A stretch of 64,000 nt of DNA from Acidisarcina polymorpha (GCF_003330725.1 NZ_CP030840.1:620001-684000); one strand, 5' to 3'. Positions 52,875 through 63,200 are shown, counted from the stretch's first letter. The notes: generated by a model from the letters alone, not told the origin. Numbers and translations are program-made.

Positions 52875-53753
52875 ATGAGTGCAGCAAAGAAGAGGATTCT
52901 TGTAACGGGAGCCACAGGACAAGTAGGGGGACTGCTCCTTCCCTACCTGCTGAAGGACAAGTCAGTTGAAGTCGTTGCAGGCGCGCGCTCTCCAGAGAAG
53001 GCTACAGCGTTAGGGATACCCTCCGTGTACCTCGATCTGGACAACGCAGAGTCCATGATGCCTGCGTTTACAGGTGTGGACAGAATCTTCCTCATGACCG
53101 GCTATACCGTCGACATGCTGCGACAGAGCAAAGACGTAGTTGACGTCGCCAAGAAAGCTGGCGTTGAACAGATTGTTCACCTAGGTGCTTGCGGAGACGA
53201 TGACACGCACGTTGGACACTACGGATGGCATCAGTTCATCGAACGATACATTTCTTCCTCTGGGATCCCTTTCTACACGCACCTTCGTCCCGAGATGTTT
53301 ATGCAAAATCTTCTTGGGTATGGAGGGGAGAGCTTCGTCAAACAAGGCGTAATTCACCAATATATCGGTGACGCGCGTCTGAGCTGGGTAGATTGTGATG
53401 ACGTTGCCGCCGCAGCCGCCGCGGCCCTGCTCGATCCAAAGAAACACCACGGACAGACATACCGAATGGGCTATGAGGCCAAGAGCTATCACGAAATCGC
53501 CGAGCTCATGACGAAGCTCCTGGGTAAATCGTTTCGATACCAGTCGCATCCGGCTACAGAGTTTTTCGAGAATGTTTTGGCAGCTGGTGGCGAGCCTGCC
53601 TACATGAAGTGCGTATACGAATGCTACCGGGACTTCGCCACAGGCAAATTGATCGGCGACGAGGTGCAGAGCAACTTCCAATCGATCGTCGGCAGACAGC
53701 CTCGGACTCTCGCTGAATTCATCGAGAAAAACTCAAGCGTTTTCAGCTATTGA
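52875..53753 (+). CDS. NmrA family NAD(P)-binding protein
   Basis: 292 residues from the ATG at 52875 with AGGAG upstream. RILVTGATGQVGGLLLPYL (GxxGxxG), VVAGARSPEKATALG, GVDRIFLMTGYTVDM, HLGACGDDDTHVGHYGWHQFIERYI and LRPEMFMQNLLGYGG match the NmrA/azoreductase-like atypical SDRs, which act as redox sensors or quinone/azo reductases. It overlaps the start region of the next ADH gene (32 bases between stop and its ATG) and begins the redox block. Confidence 0.9.
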   Translation: MSAAKKRILVTGATGQVGGLLLPYLLKDKSVEVVAGARSPEKATALGIPSVYLDLDNAESMMPAFTGVDRIFLMTGYTVDMLRQSKDVVDVAKKAGVEQIVHLGACGDDDTHVGHYGWHQFIERYISSSGIPFYTHLRPEMFMQNLLGYGGESFVKQGVIHQYIGDARLSWVDCDDVAAAAAAALLDPKKHHGQTYRMGYEAKSYHEIAELMTKLLGKSFRYQSHPATEFFENVLAAGGEPAYMKCVYECYRDFATGKLIGDEVQSNFQSIVGRQPRTLAEFIEKNSSVFSY

Positions 53754-53785
53754 GTGACGCTGGTTCAAAGGAAAAGGTGAAGATT

Positions 53786-54871
53786 ATGTACGAAGCCCGC
53801 GGTTATGCTGCTCAATCAAGTTCCAGTCCGCTCGAGCCATTCACGTTTGCGCGGAGAGAACTAAGAGACAACGATCTATTGATCGAAGTCCTCTACTGTG
53901 GTGTGTGCCACTCGGATCTGCACACTGCGCGCGGTGAGTGGGACGGCACCGTATACGAGAACGGTACTTTGTTTCCAGCGGTTCCTGGCCATGAGATTGT
54001 CGGACGCGTAAAGGCCGTCGGGACGGACGTGAGCACAATGAAAGTCGGCGATCTTGTGGCCGTCGGGACGATGGTTGACAGTTGCAGAACGTGCGCGCAC
54101 TGCCAGATGGGACTCGAACAATTCTGCGAGAAGGGCGCAACTTGGACTTACAACGCCCCTGATCGCATTAGTGGAGAGAACACTTTTGGTGGCTATTCGA
54201 ATCTGATCGTTGTTCGGCAGGAATTTGCGCTGCGTGTTAGCCATCCGGAGGCCCAATTGGCAGCCGTGGCGCCTCTCTTGTGCGCTGGTATCACCATGTG
54301 GTCACCTCTTCGCTACTGGAATGCCGGCCCCGGTAAGCGTGTCGGAATCGTAGGAATCGGCGGCCTCGGGCATATGGGAATCAAATTGGCTCACGCTTTG
54401 GGAGCTCAGGTTGTTGCCTTTACAACATCTGAGGAAAAGCGCCAGGACGCCTTCGCTCTGGGAGCTGACGAAGTAGTGCTTTCCAAGAGCGCGGATGAAA
54501 TGAAAAGGCAGGCGGCCAGCCTCGATTTGATCGTCAACTCAGTGGCAGTAGCGCATGATCTTGACCCGTATCTGAGTCTTCTGAGCTTGAATGGCACGAT
54601 GGCACTGGTCGGGGTTCCGGCTCAGTCGCACCCTTCTCCATCAGCTACGAATTTGATCTTTGGCCGGCGAAGTCTGGCCGGTTCTCTCGTAGGCGGTATT
54701 CCTGAGACCCAGGAGTTACTTGACTTCAGCGCAAAGCACGGCATCCTGGCGGATATTGAGACGATCCCGATCGATCAAATTGAAGCTGCCTTTACCCGCA
54801 TGCAGCGCAGTGACGTCAAGTACAGATTTGTGATCGATATGCAATCGCTTCGATCGCCAGACAAAGCGTAG
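53786..54871 (+). CDS. NAD(P)-dependent zinc alcohol dehydrogenase (YahK/AdhA-like)
   Basis: 361 residues. Zinc-MDR features: VLYCGVCHSDLH (catalytic Cys 41), VPGHEIVGRV (His/Glu), structural zinc Cys cluster CRTCAHCQMGLEQFC, and second catalytic Cys in APLLCAGITMWSPL. The Rossmann motif is GIVGIGGLGHMGIKLAHALG; TTSEEKR after beta-2 suggests NADPH. Such cinnamyl-alcohol-dehydrogenase-like enzymes reduce aldehydes. AAGGTGAAG precedes the ATG. It follows the NmrA gene by 32 bases and precedes the OYE by about 60: one operon likely. Confidence 0.93.
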   Translation: MYEARGYAAQSSSSPLEPFTFARRELRDNDLLIEVLYCGVCHSDLHTARGEWDGTVYENGTLFPAVPGHEIVGRVKAVGTDVSTMKVGDLVAVGTMVDSCRTCAHCQMGLEQFCEKGATWTYNAPDRISGENTFGGYSNLIVVRQEFALRVSHPEAQLAAVAPLLCAGITMWSPLRYWNAGPGKRVGIVGIGGLGHMGIKLAHALGAQVVAFTTSEEKRQDAFALGADEVVLSKSADEMKRQAASLDLIVNSVAVAHDLDPYLSLLSLNGTMALVGVPAQSHPSPSATNLIFGRRSLAGSLVGGIPETQELLDFSAKHGILADIETIPIDQIEAAFTRMQRSDVKYRFVIDMQSLRSPDKA

Positions 54872-54933
54872 TGCTCTGAGAGGAATATCAGCAGACCTAA
54901 ACCGAAAGTCAAAAGCAACTCACGAGGTAAGAA

Positions 54934-56070
54934 ATGAAAACGTCAAAGGAACAAGCTCTCTTCACACCGCTACAGATTGGAGCGGTCTCGCTGAAACATC
55001 GGGTCGTGATGGCCCCTCTCACCCGTTCGCGATCAATCCAGCCGAATTCAATTCCTGGTGATCTGATGGCCGATTACTATAAGCAACGGGCGTCGGATGG
55101 CGGGCTGATTATCGGCGAAGCCACCAACATCTCCCTAACGAGTCGCGGCTGGCTTGGGTCGCCGGGTCTCTATTTGGCTGAACATGTTGAAGGCTGGAAG
55201 AAGGTACTTAAGGGTGTCCACGCCAAAGGCGGCATTATGTTTGCCCAGCTCTGGCACACGGGGCGCGCATCGCATGTCACGATGACAGGCGGGGCCACGC
55301 CCGTAACCGCCTCCGTAAATCCCACGTACTGGGAGAATCCCGCTCAGGTAGTATCTACGCCGGATGGATGGATTCAGCCCTCACCCCACCGCGCACTTGA
55401 GGTCAAAGAGATCGCTGCAATCGTCGAGGACTATCGCAAAGCCGCGCAGCGCGCAAAAGACGCTGGCTTCGATGGGGTCGAACTCCATGCTGCAAACGGT
55501 TACTTGATTGATCAGTTCCTACAAGACGGCAGCAACCAGCGCACGGATGAATATGGTGGTTCATACGAGAACCGATCTCGTCTGCTTCTCGAGGCGGTGG
55601 CTGCCCTGGTTTCAGTATGGGGTGGCGATCGGGTCGCAGTCCGCATCGGTCCTGGTGGCACATTCAATGCGATGCACGACAGCAATCCGGAGCCGTTATT
55701 TGCCTACGTGGCTGAGCAGTTGAATCAGTTCAACCTTGCTTATCTCCATATCATCGAACCGCGAGTCAAGGGCAATATCGTAATCCACGAAAATCAAGGA
55801 CCCGTTGCGTCCGAGCGTCTCCGTAAGATTTTCAAGGGCAAGATCATCGCAGCTGGTGGCTTCGAGCCTGACACGGCTGAGGAGTCGGTCGTAAAAGGTG
55901 TGTTGGATGCTGTGGCGTTCGGTCGTCATTTCATCTCGAATCCTGATCTTCCAAAGCGAATTGAGGATGGGCTCCCACTCGCTGAGTACGATCGGAGTAC
56001 CTTCTACACATTTGATCCCAAAGGCTACAACGACTATCCGGCTTACTCCACGCAGTACGCGTCCAAATAG
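54934..56070 (+). CDS. Old Yellow Enzyme family alkene reductase
   Basis: 378-residue FMN-dependent ene-reductase. LFTPLQIGAVSLKHRVVMAPLTRSRS begins the barrel; AQLWHTGRASH, FDGVELHAANGYLIDQFLQDGSNQRTDEYGGS (substrate-binding His/Asn pair and the RTDxYGGS signature), VAVRIGPGG, IIAAGGF and VAFGRHFISNPDLPKRI complete the FMN site. Reduces alpha,beta-unsaturated aldehydes, ketones or nitro compounds with NAD(P)H. GAGGTAAG precedes the ATG. A strong hairpin follows. A second OYE lies 1.2 kb downstream. Confidence 0.95.
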   Translation: MKTSKEQALFTPLQIGAVSLKHRVVMAPLTRSRSIQPNSIPGDLMADYYKQRASDGGLIIGEATNISLTSRGWLGSPGLYLAEHVEGWKKVLKGVHAKGGIMFAQLWHTGRASHVTMTGGATPVTASVNPTYWENPAQVVSTPDGWIQPSPHRALEVKEIAAIVEDYRKAAQRAKDAGFDGVELHAANGYLIDQFLQDGSNQRTDEYGGSYENRSRLLLEAVAALVSVWGGDRVAVRIGPGGTFNAMHDSNPEPLFAYVAEQLNQFNLAYLHIIEPRVKGNIVIHENQGPVASERLRKIFKGKIIAAGGFEPDTAEESVVKGVLDAVAFGRHFISNPDLPKRIEDGLPLAEYDRSTFYTFDPKGYNDYPAYSTQYASK

Positions 56071-56093
56071 TCCCAACTCGAGCGAAGCCGCGT

Positions 56094-56121
56094 CCTGTGA
56101 CGGACTTTGGTCCGTCACAGG
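56094..56121 (+). terminator. Hairpin after the first OYE gene
   Basis: Perfect 12-bp stem CCTGTGACGGAC / GTCCGTCACAGG with loop TTTG, 23 bases past the stop codon. No U-tract, but one of the most stable stems in the window; it separates the two halves of the redox block. Confidence 0.65.
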
Positions 56122-56187
56122 TGCCTCGCTTGGATGGAATGCGTTTGTGCCCCCCTTTATTACCGCCGCTTCGGAAGTTCCAAGAAT

Positions 56188-57183
56188 ATGACAATGTCGA
56201 GAACCGTTCGCTTCATGGAAACAGGAGGACCCGAAGTCCTTAGGATCGACGACATTGACATCCCAGCACCGGGACCAAATGAAGTCAGGATCCGCGCAAG
56301 GGCTCTGGGACTCAATCGCGCCGAATCGATGTGGCGATCTGGGAAGTACATTGAAGAGCCGATACTCCCTGCAAGGCTCGGTTATGAGGCTGCTGGCATC
56401 ATCGAAGCAATCGGAGAAGGCGAGACCGGCTTCACAATTGGCGAAGCGGTGAGTGTGGTTCCCGCGTTTTCTCAAAACCAGTACGGTATGTACGGAGAAT
56501 TGGTCTTGGCACCAACGTTCGCCGTAGTCAAAAACCCGCCGTCCCTGTCATTCGAGGAAGCCGCGTCGATATGGATGATGTTCATTACCGCCTACGGGGC
56601 ATTGGTGGACCAAGCCGGCCTCTTGGCTGGAGAGACCGTGGTGATTCCGGCGGCTTCTAGCAGCGTGGGAATTGCAGCGATTCAGGTAGCCAACATGGTT
56701 GGGGCGACCTCGATTGCGTTAACCCGCACGAGTGCGAAGCGAGCGCCGCTTCTAGACGCTGGTGCGCGGCACGTCATCGCCACAGAGGAGCAAGACCTTG
56801 TCTTGGAGATTCTCAAGATCACGAACGGCAAAGGTGCGCGCGTTGTGTTCGATCCTATAGGGGGCCCGTCCTTTACGAAGCTTCTCGCCGCGTCCAGCCC
56901 GGGAGCGACCCTAATCTTATACGGTGCGTTGAGCGAGGAACCCACTGCTCTCCCCATTCTGGAAATGCTTGCGAAGCATGTCACCATACACGCGAACACA
57001 ATTTGGACGACCTCCGGCGATCCGGTGCGACTCGCAAAGGCCAAATCCTTCGTTCTTAAAGGTTTAGAGGAGGGCCGCTTGAAGCCGGTCATCGCCAAAT
57101 CGTTCCCCTTCGAAGACATCATCGAGGCTCACACGTACCTTGAGTCGAACCAACAGTTTGGAAAGTTAGTCGTCACGCTCTAG
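56188..57183 (+). CDS. Zinc-independent MDR / quinone oxidoreductase-like protein
   Basis: 331 residues. Starts VRFMETGGPEVLRIDDIDIPAPGPNEVRIRARALGLNRAE, the quinone-oxidoreductase type GroES domain without zinc ligands, then GLLAGETVVIPAASSSVGIAAIQVANMVGA (nucleotide site with ASSSVG) and VVFDPIGGPSFTKLL, RLKPVIAKSFPFEDIIEAHTYLESNQQFGKLVV. Likely NADPH-dependent reductase of quinones or enals. The start at 56188 is chosen by homology; its ribosome-binding site is weak. Between two OYE genes on the same strand. Confidence 0.9.
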   Translation: MTMSRTVRFMETGGPEVLRIDDIDIPAPGPNEVRIRARALGLNRAESMWRSGKYIEEPILPARLGYEAAGIIEAIGEGETGFTIGEAVSVVPAFSQNQYGMYGELVLAPTFAVVKNPPSLSFEEAASIWMMFITAYGALVDQAGLLAGETVVIPAASSSVGIAAIQVANMVGATSIALTRTSAKRAPLLDAGARHVIATEEQDLVLEILKITNGKGARVVFDPIGGPSFTKLLAASSPGATLILYGALSEEPTALPILEMLAKHVTIHANTIWTTSGDPVRLAKAKSFVLKGLEEGRLKPVIAKSFPFEDIIEAHTYLESNQQFGKLVVTL

Positions 57184-57238
57184 CAATCATGGGAGCGATG
57201 AGTGGCGATAGACGACCGCATTAGCAAGGAGATCACAA

Positions 57239-58384
57239 ATGAGAAACACATCAACCCAAGACTTATTTTCACCGCTGACACTTGGCCCATACTCTCTATC
57301 GCATCGCGTCGTGATGCCGCCGTTGACTCGACTTCGCGCGCAGACGGATGGGAGCGCGAGCGACATGATGGTCACGCATTATGAGCAACGTACTTCGAAG
57401 GGCGGCTTGATCATTATCGAGGCGGCTGCTGTCTCCGACAAAGGATCTGGGTATCAGGGGATGCCTGGCATCTATGACGATCGACATATTCTCGGATTCA
57501 AGAGAATTGCGGACGCGATCCACGCCAAGGGTGGAATTGTCTTTGCCCAGATCATCCACACAGGTCGCACAAACCACATTGACTTGCAACCCAATGGCGA
57601 GTCGCCCTTGGCACCCTCGGTCGTTCCGTATCATGGTCACGCCTTCCTCAATGGGGAGTTCGTTCCCGTTTCTCCCTCGCGCGAAATGACGATCGCTGAC
57701 ATCCAAGATGTAGTGGAGCAGTTTCGAAGTGCTGCTGCGCGTGCTTTGGCTGCTGGCGTAGATGGTATTGAGATTCACAGCGCCAATGGCTACCTGTTGG
57801 ATCAATTCCTCCAGGATGGCTCTAACAAGCGTACGGACGCCTATGGAGGCTCCGTAGAGAACCGTGCTCGATTCCTACTAGAAGTCACTAAAGCCGCGGT
57901 GTCTGTCTGGGGACCAGGAAGAGTTGGAGTTCGTATCGGTCCCAGCGGTACTTTTAACGAGATGAGCGACAGTAATCCTCTCGCTCTTTTCGGTTACGTT
58001 GCTGAGCAGATGAACGCGTTCGACTTGGCCTATCTGCACGTCATCGAGCCCCGCGTCGCTGGTGATGTCACCAAGCAAAATGCGGAGAACGACGAAGTCG
58101 TTGCCTCGAAGTACCTTCGGACAATCTATCGCGGCACGCTTCTCGCAGCCGGCGGCTTTGATCGCGAATCTGCCAACGAAATCATATCCAAAGGCGACGC
58201 GGACTTGGTAGCTTTTGGACGTTATTTCACCTCCAACCCGGACCTACCGGAACGGCTGAAGCAGGGCTACCCGCTCACCGCTTATGAACGTTCCGCCTTT
58301 TGGGGTGGGACTGAGCGCTTTTACACAGATTTCCAGGCTTATGCAACTCAAAGTGTTCCTGATTCCATGCTCACCACCGCATGA
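57239..58384 (+). CDS. Old Yellow Enzyme family alkene reductase (second copy)
   Basis: 381 residues, paralogous to the OYE at 54934. LFSPLTLGPYSLSHRVVMPPLTRLRA, AQIIHTGRTNH, VDGIEIHSANGYLLDQFLQDGSNKRTDAYGGS, VGVRIGPSG, LLAAGGF and VAFGRYFTSNPDLPERL are all in place. HSAN replaces HAAN at the substrate site, still an His/Asn pair. AAGGAG lies 7 bases before the ATG. Ends the redox block; a 9-bp inverted repeat and a TetR gene follow. Confidence 0.95.
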   Translation: MRNTSTQDLFSPLTLGPYSLSHRVVMPPLTRLRAQTDGSASDMMVTHYEQRTSKGGLIIIEAAAVSDKGSGYQGMPGIYDDRHILGFKRIADAIHAKGGIVFAQIIHTGRTNHIDLQPNGESPLAPSVVPYHGHAFLNGEFVPVSPSREMTIADIQDVVEQFRSAAARALAAGVDGIEIHSANGYLLDQFLQDGSNKRTDAYGGSVENRARFLLEVTKAAVSVWGPGRVGVRIGPSGTFNEMSDSNPLALFGYVAEQMNAFDLAYLHVIEPRVAGDVTKQNAENDEVVASKYLRTIYRGTLLAAGGFDRESANEIISKGDADLVAFGRYFTSNPDLPERLKQGYPLTAYERSAFWGGTERFYTDFQAYATQSVPDSMLTTA

Positions 58385-58395
58385 GCCTGGTTTGC

Positions 58396-58421
58396 TGACT
58401 GCAACGTTGATTTTGCAGTCA
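58396..58421. promoter_or_regulatory. Inverted repeat between OYE and TetR genes
   Basis: TGACTGCAA and TTGCAGTCA with an 8-base spacer, 12 bases after the OYE stop and 110 bases before the TetR start. Position fits a terminator hairpin for the OYE; sequence length also fits a TetR-type operator. Confidence 0.5.
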
Positions 58422-58530
58422 AGTGCGGCAAGCCTCCATCAGCGACAGGGGCTTGCGGACTCGCATTGGGGCCGGTCAATTTGGCTGCCGATTTTTTGAG
58501 CTTGGAATAGACTGAGCTCATCTAAGATTT

Positions 58531-59091
58531 ATGGGCAGACCGAAACTCTTTACTCGCGAAGATGTTCTGATGAAGGCGATTGTCCTTTTCTGGGAGAAAG
58601 GGCTGTCGGACACGACACTGCAGGATCTGGAGAGGGCGACCGGCGTCAACAAGTCCGGCCTTTATGCCGAATTCAAAGACAAGGAAGATATTTTTCTTGA
58701 GAGCCTTCGGCACTATCTGAATACTCGCGGTGGCGTTGAGATTCTGTCTTCAGAACCGAAGAGTTGGAACAACGTTCGCAGATTCCTGGAGATCGGTCAT
58801 ACATGCTACTCAGGACGCCGAGGATGCTTTTCGGTCAACTCCCTTCGCGATGCCTCCAGACTGCCCCCGGAGGCACGCAGAATCATCGACGAGAACAATG
58901 CAAAACTTAGGCGTCTGCTCACAGCCAATGTAAAGGCCGCCGACCCAACCAAGTCAAATCCTGGACTGCTAAGCGATATGATTTTTACGTTTTTCTCTGG
59001 CCTTTGTCTCGAAGAGAATTCATCCGTGGTGCCGGCGCCGACCAAGAAGAAGATCGATCAGTTTATGGAATTCCTTGCTGAGTCCAAGTGA
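58531..59091 (+). CDS. TetR family transcriptional regulator
   Basis: 186 residues. GRPKLFTREDVLMKAIVLFWEKGLSDTTLQDLERATGVNKSGLYAEFKDKEDIFLESL is a full TetR HTH. The ligand domain has two Cys (HTCYSGRRGCFSVNSL), which in regulators such as NemR serve to sense electrophiles; this is only an analogy. Its neighbour genes reduce electrophiles, so control of the OYE block is a reasonable inference. Confidence 0.9.
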   Translation: MGRPKLFTREDVLMKAIVLFWEKGLSDTTLQDLERATGVNKSGLYAEFKDKEDIFLESLRHYLNTRGGVEILSSEPKSWNNVRRFLEIGHTCYSGRRGCFSVNSLRDASRLPPEARRIIDENNAKLRRLLTANVKAADPTKSNPGLLSDMIFTFFSGLCLEENSSVVPAPTKKKIDQFMEFLAESK

Positions 59092-59163
59092 TCGCTTACC
59101 TGAGAAGAGCTTTCCCGTAACTAGAATCTCGAAGCCGATTGAAACTGCCCTCCGAGTAATTCA

Positions 59164-60094
59164 TCAACGCGTTCCCGAGGAGGCCCGCGAGATAAGTTCA
59201 TCTAGACGGGATAATAGGTGTTTCAGGAGAGGTGATTCATTAGTTTTCTTGAAGCCGAGGCAGAGATCGCTTGTTGGGGTCTCCCCAACAAGGGGTCGAC
59301 TAGTGACTGGACCGGACAGCAGATTCTTGGCATATATCGGTAGCAGCGCAACACCGTGGGTCGAATCGATAAGAGACATCGCTCCCGCGAGATTGTCTAC
59401 CTCGTGGCTCGGCTTGATATGTAAGCCGCAATCAATCAGATACCGATCAATCGCCACCCTGAGCGCGGGAGCTGTTCCTTTGCCGCTAAGCGCTTTCCCC
59501 GACACACTGATGAATGTTTCGCCGATCAGCTCCTTGGGGTCTATCTCACTCATCGCTGCAAGGCGGCGGTCATTTCGCATAAAAACCTCCAGCGGTTCCT
59601 TCGCAAGAAGACGAAACTCGAGATCGGATGCACCTTCTTCCCTTCTAAGGAATGCTGCGTCCATACGCCCGCCTGAGATCGCAACCGCCAAGTGCGGGGA
59701 CACTTGGCTCGATACGACTACGTGGGCTCCAGGCAGTTCATCCCTTAGCAATTGCAGCGCCGCTGGAAGCCAGGTGGACTCATGTCCTGTCAGAAAACCA
59801 AACACAAATAAGGCTTGGCGGGGTCTGCGACCCGGCGCGCGGCTTCCACGCCGACTTCTACCTGGGAAAGAACTACCTTGGCGTGATCCAGGAAGACCTG
59901 TCCGGCTGACGTAAGTTCAATCCCTCGGGAGGTTCTTGCCACCAACCGAGCACCGATCTCATCCTCCAAAGCACGAATCTGCCTGCTCAAAGATGGCTGG
60001 GTCGTATGCAACTATGCAACTTCTTCTGCGCAGCAAGCTTGAAACTGCCTGCCTCCGCGACGGCGACGAAGTACCGCAGATGCCTCAACTCCAT
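59164..60094 (-). pseudogene. LysR family regulator, two frame breaks
   Basis: The ATG at 60094 starts MELRHLRYFVAVAEAGSFKL, AAQKKLH, then frame is lost because TTGCATA(G/C) is doubled (an 8-base tandem duplication near 60012-60027). The next frame gives TTQPSLSRQIRALEDEIGARLVARTSRG and LTSAGQVFLDHAKVVLSQVE, broken again near 59803 where one G appears to be missing (LVF/FGFLTGHE). The effector domain then runs to 59164. All parts of one LysR protein of about 305 residues are present. The duplication is unlikely to be a base-calling error, so this copy is probably inactive. Confidence 0.85.
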
Positions 60095-60215
60095 ACATCC
60101 CCCAAATACGTTCGCTATGCTTTGCAAGCATACCTTTCAGCCTATAAAGTATCGCTAATTCATGCAACAGGGGCTAAATTCTAACTATCGTCATGTGTCT
60201 TTCGAGTGAGAAGGG

Positions 60216-63200
60216 GTGTCCGTTTTGTGCACGACAAAGCGAAGAGCGAAGTCCACACGATGCTTCTCGCGTGCTGCTGTCTTCGCGTTCGTTCTCTTGA
60301 GCTTCCCATTGGGTTATGCCCAACGCCAAACGGCGAGTATCGCGCGCTTCCACCATACTTCATGGACTTCCGACGACGGGTTGGGCGCGGTGTCCAACAT
60401 CCAGCAGTCCCCTGACGGATTCCTGTGGCTGACCACTTCGAGAGGCGTTCTGCGCTTTGACGGATTGCGTTTTGAGTCAGTACAGCAGGTCACTTTCAAT
60501 GCGGTTCAGGACAGTGATATTCTCTCGGTCTTCATTTCGGCTTCAGGGAACGTCTGGCTCACGACGCGAAGTGCCGGCATGCTGCGCTGGAAGGACGGAG
60601 TCGTTACGGCCATCTCGGACCGGAGATGCACCCCAGCTGGACTCGGCGGAGGGATGATCGCCGAGGAAAACGACGGCTCTCTCTGGTTCGCCTCGACGAC
60701 CGGGCTTACTCACCTTCAAGGATCAAGTTGTGAAGTCTTAGGCCCCGGGCGCGGCTATCCAGGGCGTCTTCCAAAGGCCTTGTTTGTAGATCGAGAACGC
60801 ACGGTCTGGGTAGTGTCCCCTTCCAATGATCTGCTGTACAAACCTGAGGGTCAGGGCACGTTCAAGCCCTACAACGCGACGATCCACTCAACGGGAACCG
60901 CGGTGGCAATTCGCCAGAGCGGCACCGGTGGAATCTGGATAGCAGACGACAGCGGAATCAAACGCCTCGACACCCTCAGCCAAGCTGGTTCCATCAAAGT
61001 CGCGCACAATAACTCACCGTCGTCTCGCGACTTCACGTTCAGCGCCGACGGCTCTTTGTGGACAGTGACCGACGATGGCGTAAGCCACTATTCGCGGGAA
61101 GCGGTTGCTGCTGCCAGCCCTTACCTCACGGCTGCGCCAGTGGAAACTTTTACCGTACAGCAAGGTCTCACTTCCGACGGGGTCTCGAAGCTCATGCTCG
61201 ATCAAGAAGGAAACGTGTGGGTCGGCACGAGTGCTGGAATGGATAGCCTTCACAGGTCCTTGCTTCAGGCCGTAACCCTCCCACATTCCCAGGAACATGA
61301 AATTGGTCTAGTTGGGGGAGACAAGGATGATCTATGGATCGGAAGCCGCAGTATGCCCCTAACACACGTCGCACCTGGCGGGGCTCTCAATGGCTTTCCA
61401 GAGATAGCAAAGCTTACTTGCATACGGCGTGACCACAACGGAAACATTTGGGTCGGCGGCGGAGGCAACTCATCCCTGTGGCGATCCGAAGGAGAAAAGT
61501 TCGTCAGCGTCCCTGGTCCGCTCGGTGACAATCAGCCCGTTGTTGCTTTGGAAGTTGACCGGAATAACGTACCGTGGATTTACACAATCAACGGTCTCTC
61601 CTACCGGCTGCTAAATGGTTCTTGGGTCAACGTCAATCAAGAGCTGGGAAAGAAAGCTGCCGTTCTCGGATCGATGACCTCGGATGAAAGCGGAAACATC
61701 TGGTTCGCGTTCTCCGAGAAGTTAGTCGAGTGGAATGGGAGTACTTTTCAGAGATACTCATATCCACAAACACTTAAAAACATTTCCCCTGCAACCATGT
61801 CGGCGCGAAACGGCCATGTTTGGCTCGCTGGCAGAGGAGGGGTTGATGTCTTTTTCAATGGCCAATTTCACCAGATGCGCTGGAAAGACCGAGACCCCAT
61901 TGGACGCGTCTCAGGTGTTGTGGAGTCATACAACCACGGACTCTGGATAAACGGCTTCTCTGGAATTACTCATATCTCTAGGGCTGCACTTGCGGACTGG
62001 CTACAAAATACGAACTCAGAGGCGGTGACCGAGCATCTCGATGCTTCCGATGGTCTGCCCGGTTTCTCGGGAGATAGGCTCCCCGAGCCCTCTCTGATAG
62101 AGGGATCAGATGGAAAAATTTGGTTTGCTACCACCAAGGGAATCGCGTTTCTGGATCCAAATTCCATGGCGGCCCAACGAAACAAACTTCCGCCTTCAGT
62201 GAAAATCACATCCATCTTGGCCCGCGGGAAGGAATTCCCAACTTGGAAAGATGTTGTTCTTCCCATCCATACGACAGCCTTAGAGGCTGATTTCACTGCC
62301 TTGAGTCTTTCTCTGCCTCAGCGAGTGCTATTTCGATACAAACTTGAAAACTACGATAAAAGTTGGCAGGATGCTGGTACACGACGGCAGGCGTTCTATA
62401 CGGGTCTGCCGCCTGGCCACTACACCCTCCACGTTATCGCATGCAACAATGACGGACTTTGGAACGACACAGGCACATTCGTTAATCTCACTCTTCTGCC
62501 GGCTTTCTACCAAACTACTTGGTTCCTGTGCCTATGCGCGGTCGCAACAATGGTCATCGTTTGGCAAGGATATCGTTATAGGCTCGAGAGAATGGCCGCC
62601 GCTATGCGTACGCGATTTGGTGAGCGCCTGGACGAGCGAGCACGCGTTGCACGCGACCTGCACGACACGCTCCTGCAAACCATTAGCGTGAGCAAGTTGG
62701 CTACTGACCAAGCGCTCGAGCGGCCCGCGGATATCGCAGGACTGAAAGCCGTCCTCCAGCAACTTTCAGAATTGTTAGGACAAGCGGCGGCCGAAGGCCG
62801 AGCCGCTCTCAGCGCACTCCATGTCTCAAACAAAGCCTCCAACAACCTTGCTAACGCGATTCGAACTGCAATTGACGAAAGCCTCATAGACGATCGGATG
62901 CAAGCGGAACTCTCTGTAGATGGGTTAGTACGAGACATTCATCCGATTGTGTGCGATGAGGTTTACAGGATTGCCTATGAGGGCATACGCAATGCCTTCA
63001 CGCATTCGGAGGCTACTCTTTTGCGGGTCAACCTGGCTTATGGTCAAGATTTGACCTTAAGAATTTCGGATAACGGGCGAGGTATTGACGCAGACATTCT
63101 TCACGAAGGCAAGGCGGGCCATTATGGCTTGTCTTGCATACGCGACAGAGCAACTCGTATCGGAGCCTCTCTGGACTTCAAGATTTCACGGCCAGGGGGT

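Noticed and set aside
59075-59914. 279-codon plus-strand frame overlapping the LysR remnant
   Set aside because: Antisense to recognisable LysR effector-domain sequence; Arg/Ser-rich with no domain.
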